In this document: positions 1 to 7,016 of the stretch, piece after piece
Position numbering within the stretch: position 1 is the stretch's first letter
Layout of the letters: every line of letters begins with the position of its first letter
Assembly (NCBI GenBank): GCA_005793785.1
Contig: SXPW01000040.1
Coordinates: 1 to 12,404 of the forward strand
Length of the DNA stretch: 12,404 nucleotides
DNA from: Actinomycetota bacterium
Lineage (GTDB): Bacteria > Actinomycetota > Acidimicrobiia > Acidimicrobiales > Ilumatobacteraceae
Direction of reading: 5' to 3'
Made by a program: the position numbers and the translations under genes
The notes under the pieces: model-generated
Databases searched by the model: none
Told to the model about the DNA's origin: nothing
The model's input: only the letters and a program-made list of their open reading frames with translations

Positions 1-281
1 AAGAACACCAGGTGTCGCTTCGTACGACCCACGTCGTCGAGGTCGTTGTGCTTTCCGCCCGCGCGAACGCACTTCTGCACACTGACGGCGCGGTCGTACG
101 GCGCGGACTCTTCTCCGACGAAGTACGGCTTGAACGGCACCATCCCCGCGACGGTGAACATGATCGTCGGATCGAACGGGATCAGGCTCGCCGACGGCAC
201 CACCGTGTGGGCTCGGTCGGCGAAGAAGCCAACGAAAGCCTTGCGCAGGTCGTCGGCCGTGCGTAGTTCGGCGCGGGCCAT
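1..281 (-). CDS. alaS: Alanyl-tRNA synthetase, N-terminal part (partial)
   Basis: This is the 5' end of an alanyl-tRNA synthetase, which attaches alanine to tRNA-Ala in the cytoplasm. The ATG start is at 281 and 93 codons are visible before the window edge, so the aminoacylation domain continues outside and the editing and C-Ala domains are not seen. The visible part carries the AlaRS class II signature: an SASLIPFDPTIMFTVAGMVP block (residues 30-49), then a QKCVRAGGKHNDLDDVG block (69-85). The second block is close to the near-invariant RCVRAGGKHNDLENVG of the family. The start is chosen because it begins the usual short helix before the catalytic core, and because the upstream stop codon lies only 5 bases away. 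I see no clear Shine-Dalgarno (SD) sequence, so translation is probably coupled to the preceding small gene. Identity is certain; completeness cannot be judged. Confidence 0.95.
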   Translation of the reverse strand, partial: MARAELRTADDLRKAFVGFFADRAHTVVPSASLIPFDPTIMFTVAGMVPFKPYFVGEESAPYDRAVSVQKCVRAGGKHNDLDDVGRTKRHLVF

Positions 282-286
282 TCGAG

Positions 287-520
287 TTACTCGAAGAGGT
301 CGTCGCTCGTCGAGTCGCGCTTGCCGCCCGCAGCGCCGCCCACCGTGTCGGACACCTTGTCCTTGGCCGTCATCACCCGATCGACGAGACCGTCGATGAA
401 CTGGTCGACCGACTCCTTCGTTGCTACCTGATCGGCCTGACGACGGAGCCAGCCGTAACCAAAGAGCGCAGCGAGGGCCCCGAGCACGAACCAGAAAAGT
501 CGGCGAAACATGGCTGTCAT
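287..520 (-). CDS. Small single-helix membrane protein (DUF6167-like)
   Basis: This encodes a 77-residue protein of unknown function. It opens with MTAMFRRLFW, has one strongly hydrophobic segment (about residues 8-25, rich in Phe, Leu, Ala and Gly), then an amphipathic, charged segment with Lys and Asp (about 26-60) and an acidic end (DDLFE). This predicts a one-pass membrane protein with a helical cytoplasmic tail. From memory it resembles the small MFRRxFWFxxG proteins (DUF6167) that sit between rarA and alaS in Streptomyces; I cannot confirm this by search. The ATG at 520 overlaps the rarA stop as ATGA, which suggests translational coupling. A second ATG at 511 gives a 74-residue product starting MFRRLFW, and the family resemblance favours that one. 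No SD sequence precedes either start. Its stop lies 5 bases before alaS, so it belongs to the same operon. Confidence 0.75.
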   Translation of the reverse strand: MTAMFRRLFWFVLGALAALFGYGWLRRQADQVATKESVDQFIDGLVDRVMTAKDKVSDTVGGAAGGKRDSTSDDLFE

Positions 521-1671
521 TGAGCGTATCGTCGGGGCGCAATCACCGATTCGTTCGGCGAATTCCCGTCGCGTAGGTGAGGCGGCACTTCCACCGAGGC
601 ACCGTTCAACAGCGTCCATTGCGCGGACACGATCGAGTCGACCACCGTGCGACTCTTGATGGCGCGCGACAGATGCATCACGGCGTGCGCCAGGTTGTAC
701 CGCGCCTCGGGGAGTCCGACGTGTTCCACCGCTTGGGCAGCCGCCACGGCGACGAGGAGTGCCGATTCGTCGGCGATGCCGACGTCCTCGCTGGCGAACA
801 CGATCAGCCGCCGCGCGATGAACCTCGCATCGTCACCGGCCTCGATCATTCGCGCCAACCAGAAGAGCGCCGACGTCTCGTCGGAAGCGCGCATGCTCTT
901 GATTAGTGCGGAAACCACGTCGTAGTGGTCGTTGCGTCCGTACCGCAGGGCACTGGTGGCGAGTGCCGACTCGACGTGGCCGAGTCGGACGTGCCGGTCA
1001 TCGCACAATGCGACGGCTACCTCCAACGCCGTGAGCGCTTGACGTCCGTCCCCACCGCTGCGTTGGACGAGCAGCAACAGCGCATCATCGTCGACCCGCA
1101 CGCCCTCCACCGTCGCGCCCCGGTTGAGCAGGAGTTCGACGTCGGCTTCGGCGAGCGGCTCGAGTCGCAGCAACGTCGACCGACTCCGCAGCGGAGCATT
1201 CACCTCGTAGAACGGATTCTCCGTCGTCGCACCGATCAAGGTGATGAGACCGGCCTCAACAGCGGGGAGCAGCGAATCTTGCTGGGCTGCGTTGAAACGA
1301 TGAATCTCGTCCACGAACACGATCGTGCGTCGCTGCCGTTCGCCGAGTAGTCGACGCGCCCCATCCAGTACTTCCCGTACGTCCTTGACGCCAGCCGTGA
1401 CGGCCGAGAGTCGCACGAACTCACGCCGTGTGGCCAACGCGATCACCTCGGCGATGGTGGTCTTCCCCGTACCGGGCGGACCCCAGAGGATGACCGAACT
1501 CACGCGGTCCGCTTCGACGAGTTTGCGCAACGGGCCGTCGACTCCGATCAGATGGCTTTGCCCGACGATCTCATCGAGCGACCGGGGACGCATGCGAGCC
1601 GCGAGCGGTGCCTGTCCACGCAGCTGCTCACGTACGGAGTGCGTGAAGAGGTCGCCCTCATCCTCCGACAC
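517..1671 (-). CDS. rarA: RarA/MgsA, replication-associated AAA+ ATPase
   Basis: RarA is a clamp-loader-like AAA+ ATPase that acts at stalled replication forks and DNA gaps. Numbering from the GTG start, Walker A (GPPGTGKT) is at 64-71, Walker B (IVFVDEIH) at 117-124, the sensor 1 region GATTEN at 147-152, an SRS with the likely arginine finger near 162-164, and the sensor 2 region GGDGR at 206-210. A helical domain follows, ending in VPPHLRDG. The start is placed at GTG 1671 because a perfect GGAGGT lies 7 bases upstream. The resulting protein (MSEDEGDLFT...APLAARMRPR) has the usual family N-terminus. A TTG at 1701 overlapping the aspS stop is the alternative and would add 10 residues. At 384 residues it is clearly short: it stops about 15 residues after HLRDG, where other RarA proteins continue for about 50-60 residues (E. 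coli RarA is 447). No frameshift is visible. Confidence 0.93.
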   Translation of the reverse strand: MSEDEGDLFTHSVREQLRGQAPLAARMRPRSLDEIVGQSHLIGVDGPLRKLVEADRVSSVILWGPPGTGKTTIAEVIALATRREFVRLSAVTAGVKDVREVLDGARRLLGERQRRTIVFVDEIHRFNAAQQDSLLPAVEAGLITLIGATTENPFYEVNAPLRSRSTLLRLEPLAEADVELLLNRGATVEGVRVDDDALLLLVQRSGGDGRQALTALEVAVALCDDRHVRLGHVESALATSALRYGRNDHYDVVSALIKSMRASDETSALFWLARMIEAGDDARFIARRLIVFASEDVGIADESALLVAVAAAQAVEHVGLPEARYNLAHAVMHLSRAIKSRTVVDSIVSAQWTLLNGASVEVPPHLRDGNSPNESVIAPRRYAQ

Positions 1672-1678
1672 GAATCGA

Positions 1679-1684
1679 ACCTCC
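1679..1684 (-). promoter_or_regulatory. Ribosome binding site deciding the rarA start
   Basis: On the minus strand these bases read GGAGGT, an ideal match to the anti-Shine-Dalgarno, and end 7 bases before the GTG at 1671. This spacing supports GTG 1671 over the TTG at 1701, which has no comparable site. The signal lies in the 26 bases between the aspS stop and the rarA start. Confidence 0.75.
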
Positions 1685-1697
1685 AGTGCGTTCCGCG

Positions 1698-3461
1698 TCA
1701 ACCTGCTGGTTTCGGCAGCGTGCGCAGACCAAGTTCGTTGAGTTGGGTGGCTTCCACGGGGCCCGGTGCGTTCGTCATCGGGTCGAGACCGGACTGCGTC
1801 TTGGGAAACGCAATCACCTCCCGGATGTTGTCCTCGCCCGCCAGGATCGCCACCAATCGGTCGATGCCGAAGGCAAAACCACCATGGGGTGGCGCCCCGT
1901 ATTTGAACGGTTGCAGAAAGAACCCGAACTTGCGGTCGGCGGTCTCATCGTCAATTCCCAGAAGTTGAAATACTCGTCGCTGCAGGTCGGGCTCATGGAT
2001 ACGAATCGAGCCCGAACCAAGTTCCCAGCCGTTCAACACCAAGTCGTACGCGAGGGCCCGGACGTTGAGTGGGTCGGTCTCCAGTTTCGATTCGTCGTCC
2101 GGATGCGGATGACAGAAGGGATGATGCCCGGGCTGTGGTTTCTTCGTCGTCGGATTGATACCGACGAAGAGTGGGAAATCCACCACCCAGACGTACCGGT
2201 ACGGGCCTTCATGCACCGGCGGACGGGCCAGATCGTTGCGCAGTTGCCCGAGGACGCCACACGTCGTACTCCACTCGTCGGCCACCAACAGGAGGAGATC
2301 TCCGCTCGACGCTCCGAGAGCCGTGACCAGAGTGGTCTTCTCCTCGTCGGAGAGGAACTTGGCAACGGGCGACTCGAGCGCGCCACCTTCCCCCACCTTC
2401 ATCCAGACGAGGCCCTTTGCTCCCAATTGTTTCGCACGCTCCGTGAGTTGGTCGAGTTTGTTGCGACCCATCGCCGCTTGCTCGGGATACGTGCCGCAGT
2501 CGACGCGCAAACCCTTGATCGATGGCGACGAGGCGAAAGCCTTGAATGCGGTCCCGCTGAAGATGGACGTCAACTCCACCAACTCCAGCCCAAAGCGCAA
2601 GTCGGGCTTGTCACTGCCGAACCTGTTCATCGCCTCGTGCCAGGTGATTCGTTCGATGGGTGGCGGCGTGATACCGGTGGCGGCATGTGCTGCCGCGAGC
2701 ACGGCGTTCGAAATCGCCGCGAGTACGTCGTCCTTGGTGACGAAACTCATCTCGGCGTCGAGTTGGGTGAATTCGTATTGTCGATCGGCGCGGAGATCCT
2801 CGTCTCGTAGACAGCGTGCGATCTGGTAGTACCGGTCCATTCCGGCGACCATGAGCAACTGCTTCCACAACTGGGGCGACTGTGGCAACGCATAGAACGA
2901 ACCGGGCTCCTTGCGGGACGGCACCAGGAACTCTCGGGCGCCCTCCGGCGTCGACGGCATCAACAGTGGTGTCTCCACCTCCACGAATCCTTGGTTCTCC
3001 ATCGCCGTACGAATCGCCGAGTTGACGCCGGCCCGCAGGCGAAGATTGCGCTGCATGCGCTCCCGACGAACGTCGAGGTAGCGGAACTTCAGGCGGATGT
3101 TCTCATCGACCTCGTCGGCACGCTGGTCGATCGGAAACGGCGGCGGCTCGGCCGAGTTGAGCACCTCCAACGAACAGTTCGTCAGTTCGACCTCACCCGT
3201 CGGCAGATTCGGGTTCGTCGTGCCGGCCGGACGGGCCGAGACGACACCGGTGATTCTCACCACCCATTCACTACGCGCGTCCGCGCCGTCGTCGATGACG
3301 CACTGCATCACCCCGGAAAAGTCCCGCAGGTCGACGAACGCCAATTTGTCGCCGTGTTCGCGGCGTCGTGACACCCAGCCAGCCAGCGTGACCGTTTCAC
3401 CGATGTGGCGCGCCGAGAGTTCGCCGCACGTGTGGGTACGCAGAGTCGTAGAGGACGTCAT
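1698..3461 (-). CDS. aspS: Aspartyl-tRNA synthetase, probably non-discriminating (Asp/Asn)
   Basis: This class IIb synthetase charges tRNA-Asp with aspartate in the cytoplasm. Its 587 residues are normal for the long bacterial type. The N-terminal OB-fold anticodon domain (about 1-110) contains GWVSRRREHG. Motif 1 is around 159-175 (GFVEVETPLLMPSTPEG), followed by ALPQSPQLWKQLLM (191-204). Motif 2 is RDEDLRADRQYEFTQLD (219-235). A GAD insertion domain follows, and motif 3 includes GIDRL (532-536). His36 in the RRREHG motif matches what I recall of non-discriminating AspRS enzymes, which also make Asp-tRNA-Asn for amidation by GatCAB; discriminating E. coli AspRS has Leu there. Motif 2 has Tyr229 where Pro is expected. 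The ATG at 3461 starts 4 bases after the hisS stop with no clear SD, so translation is probably coupled. The stop overlaps a possible TTG start of rarA. Confidence 0.96.
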   Translation of the reverse strand: MTSSTTLRTHTCGELSARHIGETVTLAGWVSRRREHGDKLAFVDLRDFSGVMQCVIDDGADARSEWVVRITGVVSARPAGTTNPNLPTGEVELTNCSLEVLNSAEPPPFPIDQRADEVDENIRLKFRYLDVRRERMQRNLRLRAGVNSAIRTAMENQGFVEVETPLLMPSTPEGAREFLVPSRKEPGSFYALPQSPQLWKQLLMVAGMDRYYQIARCLRDEDLRADRQYEFTQLDAEMSFVTKDDVLAAISNAVLAAAHAATGITPPPIERITWHEAMNRFGSDKPDLRFGLELVELTSIFSGTAFKAFASSPSIKGLRVDCGTYPEQAAMGRNKLDQLTERAKQLGAKGLVWMKVGEGGALESPVAKFLSDEEKTTLVTALGASSGDLLLLVADEWSTTCGVLGQLRNDLARPPVHEGPYRYVWVVDFPLFVGINPTTKKPQPGHHPFCHPHPDDESKLETDPLNVRALAYDLVLNGWELGSGSIRIHEPDLQRRVFQLLGIDDETADRKFGFFLQPFKYGAPPHGGFAFGIDRLVAILAGEDNIREVIAFPKTQSGLDPMTNAPGPVEATQLNELGLRTLPKPAG

Positions 3462-3465
3462 GGGA

Positions 3466-4719
3466 TCAGTGGCCGAGCATCCGAGTCACGTGCGACACGA
3501 GGTCGGCACGCGACACCGTCTGTTGCGAACCGCCTTCCATGGTACGGATGATCACCGACTGCGCGAGACGCTCGTCGTCTCCCACGATGATGCACAGCGC
3601 GGCACCCGAACGATCGGCCGACTTCATCTGGGCCTTCATACTGCGCTGGTCGTATGCGCGGTCACTCCCGATTCCAGCGGCCCGCAAGTGCGCGCAGATC
3701 GACTCCGCCTCCCGACCACCCGTTGCATCGACGACGAACACCTCGATCCGCGAACGGGGAGCACCGAACACTCCTTCGGCATCGCACGCCAGGAGGGTTC
3801 GATCGAGTCCGAGGGCAAAGCCGATGCCCGATGTATCGGGACCACCGAGTGCCGCAACGAGACCGTCGTAACGACCTCCGCCGCCGATCGCCGTGTGGGC
3901 GGCGGTGAGCCTGGTCGAGACGAACTCGAAGGTGGTGCGACGGTAATAGTCGAGCCCCCGCACCAAACGGTCGTCGACGACGAAATCGACACCCGCTCGT
4001 CGCAGTGCATCCTGCACCGCCGAAAAATGCGTTGCAGCGGCCTCGCTGAGGTGATCGGACATTCGTGGCGCCGCAGCGATGAGTGAGGCGTCCTCCGGAC
4101 GCTTGGAGTCGAGCACCCGAAGCGGATTGCGCTCGAGCGTCGATCGGCTCTCCGGCGATAAGGAATCGGCATTGCCGGAGAAGTGTGCGTGGAGCGCGGC
4201 CGAATACCGATCACGGTCTCCAGAATCGCCGAGCGAGTTGAGTCGAACTTCCACGCCCGACAATCCGAGTCGTCGATAAAAGTTGATTGCCAGACCGATG
4301 ACCTCGGCATCGAGCATCGGATCATCCACGCCCAACACCTCGACGCCAACTTGGTCGAATTGTCGATACCGACCCTGTTGTGGTTTTTCGTAGCGAAAAT
4401 TCGGTCCGGCGTACCACACCTTCCAAGGAGTGGTCGGTCGATGCTCCACGAAGGCGCGGCACACACTCGCCGTCTGCTCGGGTCGCAACGCGATGCGCCG
4501 TCCACCCTTGTCCTCGAAGTCGTACATCTCCTTCGTGACGATTTCGGTGCTCTCCCCCACCCGCAAGAAGACACCGAGGTCCTCGAACATCGGTGGGATG
4601 ATGTGGGTGAATCCGGCCGTTTCTACCCCGTCGGCAAACACCTGTTGAAAGGCCCGCCAACGCGCTGCGTCGGGGGCGAGGATGTCGCGAGTGCCCGGAC
4701 TAGTGGCAAACGACGGCAC
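3466..4719 (-). CDS. hisS: Histidyl-tRNA synthetase
   Basis: This class IIa synthetase charges tRNA-His in the cytoplasm as a dimer. Its 417 residues are the usual length. The N-terminal signature GTRDILAPD is at 9-17. The motif 2 region runs from RPEQTAS (79-85) to NFRYEKPQQGRYRQFDQVGVE (107-127). The HisA motif RGLDYYRRTTFEF is at 254-266, the glycine-rich HisB motif GGGGRYDGL at 279-287, and motif 3 GIGFALGLDR at 298-307. The remaining 90 or so residues form the anticodon-binding domain. The start is a GTG at 4719, giving MPSFATSPGTRD, the normal short lead-in to the signature. No strong SD is seen. It begins 9 bases after the rel stop and ends 4 bases before aspS. The adjacent hisS-aspS pair downstream of rel is a common bacterial order. 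Confidence 0.96.
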   Translation of the reverse strand: MPSFATSPGTRDILAPDAARWRAFQQVFADGVETAGFTHIIPPMFEDLGVFLRVGESTEIVTKEMYDFEDKGGRRIALRPEQTASVCRAFVEHRPTTPWKVWYAGPNFRYEKPQQGRYRQFDQVGVEVLGVDDPMLDAEVIGLAINFYRRLGLSGVEVRLNSLGDSGDRDRYSAALHAHFSGNADSLSPESRSTLERNPLRVLDSKRPEDASLIAAAPRMSDHLSEAAATHFSAVQDALRRAGVDFVVDDRLVRGLDYYRRTTFEFVSTRLTAAHTAIGGGGRYDGLVAALGGPDTSGIGFALGLDRTLLACDAEGVFGAPRSRIEVFVVDATGGREAESICAHLRAAGIGSDRAYDQRSMKAQMKSADRSGAALCIIVGDDERLAQSVIIRTMEGGSQQTVSRADLVSHVTRMLGH

Positions 4720-4728
4720 ACGCCAAGG

Positions 4729-6981
4729 CTAGTTCGCTGACGGATGTACCGAGCCGATATCACCTTGATCGGCGGTGCCCGGCAGCAGTCGGTACACGTC
4801 GTACACGCCGTCGATGTTCTTGATCATCCGCAACATCGACTGGAGATGATTCGGATCGGAGAATTCGAACTCGAATTTCATTCGCGCCACGCGATCGGAT
4901 CCGGTCTGCGTGGTGCACGAGACGATGTTCACCCGTTGGTCCGAGAGTGCATTGGCGACGTCCCTCAACAATCGGGTGCGATCGAGCGCAACGACCTCCA
5001 CCGCCGCCACGAAGGTGTCGTCGGCGCTGCGACCCGCCCAGTCCACGTCGATGACGCGAGCCGACTGCTCGGTCATGAGCGACATTGCATTCGCGCAATC
5101 CACGCGGTGCACGGTGACGCCCCTGCCGCGAGTGATGAACCCCATGATGTCGTCACCGGGTACCGGTGTGCAGCACTTCGAAAGTCGCGCGAGCACGTCG
5201 TCGAGGCCCTCGACGTAGACGGCGTTCTTGTTCTTCGTGGTGCTCGCCCGGGTGCGCATCGCCGGAAGCGCGTCGACCTCACCGGATGAATCCTGACTCT
5301 TCAATGCGTCGCGCAGTCGTGCCACGAGCGTCCGTGCAGCCACCTTCTTTTGTCCGATGGCTGCCAGGAGTCCGTTGAGGTCCGCATAGCCGAGTGACGT
5401 CATCTCACGGGCGAGCTCGGGCGATGCCTCCACACGCCGCATCGACAGACCCACGCGGCGGAGTTCCTCGACGAACTCGTCGTGCCCCTCGTCGACCATG
5501 TCCTCGAGGTGCTCGCGGGTCCACCACTGCTTGATCTTGTTCTTTGCCTTGGTGGACGCGGCGAATTCCAGCCAACCCTGCGACGGTCCGGTGCCCTCTG
5601 CCTTCGACGTGAGCACTTCGCAGGTATCGCCCGACGACAGGCGGAAATCGAGGGCGACGAGTCGACCGTTCACCCGCGCCCCGACGCAGGAGTGCCCGAT
5701 CTCCGTGTGCACGGCGTAGGCGAAGTCGACGGGAGTTGAAGTCAACGGCAATGACACCACTCGACCCTTCGGCGTGAACACGAAGAGCTCGTCCTGTTCC
5801 AGATCGGTCTTCAAACCTTCCAGGAACTGTCGCGGATCGGAGACCTCACCCTGCCAGTCGATGATCCTGTTGAGCCATTCGACCTCCTGTGGCGTTGCAG
5901 CATCCTTGTACGCCCAGTGCGAAGCCACCCCCCATTCGGCCCGCTGATGCATGTCGCGCGAACGAATCTGTACCTCGATGGTCTTGCCGTCCGGTCCAAT
6001 CACCGTCGTGTGGAGTGACTGGTACAGGTTGAATTTCGGCATTGCGATGTTGTCCTTGAAGCGTCCAACGACCGGTTTCCAATGTCCGTGGATGACTCCG
6101 AGCGCCCCGTAACAGTCGCGCACATCGTCCACCACGATGCGTATCGCCATGAGGTCGAATATGTCGTCGAATTCGCGGCCCTTCTGCACCATCTTTTCGT
6201 AGATGCTCCAGAGATGTTTCCCGCGCGACGTCAGTTCCGCCTTGATCTTCACGCTGCCGAGCATCTTGTCCACCTGACCGAGCACCCGCGCGAGGTAGAC
6301 GTTGCGCTCCGGTGCACGGGTGGAAACGAGATGCTCGACCTCCGCATATCGCTTGGGGTACAACGCGGCGAACGACAAATCCTCGAGTTGTTGCTTGATC
6401 TCCTGCATTCCGAGTCGGTGAGCAAGGGGTGCGTATATGTCCAGGGTTTCTTGTGCCACGCGCTGTTGTTTGTCGAGACTGCTAGAAGCGAGCGTTCGCA
6501 TGTTGTGCAGTCGGTCAGCCAACTTGATGATCAACACCCGCAAGTCACGGGCCATCGCCACGAGCATCTTGCGCATCGTCGCCGCCTGCTGAGCCTCCTG
6601 TGAGTCGAACTGCAGTCGATCGAGTTTGGTGACACCGTCGACGATTCCCGCCACCTCGTCGCCGAAGACCTGGCTGATGTCGGCAAGCGTCAATTCGGTG
6701 TCTTCAACCGCGTCGTGAAGCAATGCGGCAACGATCGATGCCTCATCGAGACCGATGTCCGCGACGACGCTCGCCACCGCGACCGGGTGGGTGATGTAGG
6801 CCTCGCCGGTGGTGCGTGTTTGGTGCCGATGCGCCTCGCGCGACATGTCGTACGCACGGTTGATGTCGGTGATCGCACCCTTGGGATGTCGTCGTTTGTA
6901 GGCCGCCAACAATGGCGCCAACTCGTGGGCGGTCGTGGACTGTTGGCGCCGCCAAGGCAGCACCCGTGACCCGGTTGCCAT
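4729..6981 (-). CDS. relA: Bifunctional (p)ppGpp synthetase/hydrolase (Rel/RSH)
   Basis: This long RSH protein makes and degrades the alarmone (p)ppGpp in the stringent response, working on the ribosome when uncharged tRNA accumulates. In its 750 residues the HD hydrolase domain keeps its metal and catalytic residues (His51, His89-Asp90, Glu93-Asp94, Asp156 in ADRLHN), so hydrolysis should be active. The synthetase domain has RGKHLWSIYEKM (253-264), FDLMAIR (275-281, with Asp276), RFKD (307-310), QSLHTT (321-326) and EVQIR (336-340, Glu336). RFKD is the form found in bifunctional enzymes; synthetase-only RelA has an acidic ExDD instead. A TGS domain spans about 397-458, the conserved CC pair is at 603-604 (SKCCTPVPGD), and an ACT domain closes the protein (about 657-733). 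The ATG is at 6981, with 35 bases to the secF stop and no clear SD. Actinobacterial homologues are named rel or relA. Confidence 0.96.
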   Translation of the reverse strand: MATGSRVLPWRRQQSTTAHELAPLLAAYKRRHPKGAITDINRAYDMSREAHRHQTRTTGEAYITHPVAVASVVADIGLDEASIVAALLHDAVEDTELTLADISQVFGDEVAGIVDGVTKLDRLQFDSQEAQQAATMRKMLVAMARDLRVLIIKLADRLHNMRTLASSSLDKQQRVAQETLDIYAPLAHRLGMQEIKQQLEDLSFAALYPKRYAEVEHLVSTRAPERNVYLARVLGQVDKMLGSVKIKAELTSRGKHLWSIYEKMVQKGREFDDIFDLMAIRIVVDDVRDCYGALGVIHGHWKPVVGRFKDNIAMPKFNLYQSLHTTVIGPDGKTIEVQIRSRDMHQRAEWGVASHWAYKDAATPQEVEWLNRIIDWQGEVSDPRQFLEGLKTDLEQDELFVFTPKGRVVSLPLTSTPVDFAYAVHTEIGHSCVGARVNGRLVALDFRLSSGDTCEVLTSKAEGTGPSQGWLEFAASTKAKNKIKQWWTREHLEDMVDEGHDEFVEELRRVGLSMRRVEASPELAREMTSLGYADLNGLLAAIGQKKVAARTLVARLRDALKSQDSSGEVDALPAMRTRASTTKNKNAVYVEGLDDVLARLSKCCTPVPGDDIMGFITRGRGVTVHRVDCANAMSLMTEQSARVIDVDWAGRSADDTFVAAVEVVALDRTRLLRDVANALSDQRVNIVSCTTQTGSDRVARMKFEFEFSDPNHLQSMLRMIKNIDGVYDVYRLLPGTADQGDIGSVHPSAN

Positions 6982-7016
6982 GGCCGAAGTCTACGAAGGC
7001 TGCGCGGACACCCCGT

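Noticed and set aside
521..619. N-terminal extension of the small membrane protein to an ATG at 619
   Set aside because: It is the 3' end of rarA read in another frame and would put a non-hydrophobic segment before the membrane helix.
1686..4086. Long open frames on the plus strand opposite aspS and hisS (1686-2810 and 3097-4086)
   Set aside because: They lie antisense to genes with full family motifs, show no recognisable protein features, and are expected in GC-rich DNA where the opposite strand has few stops.
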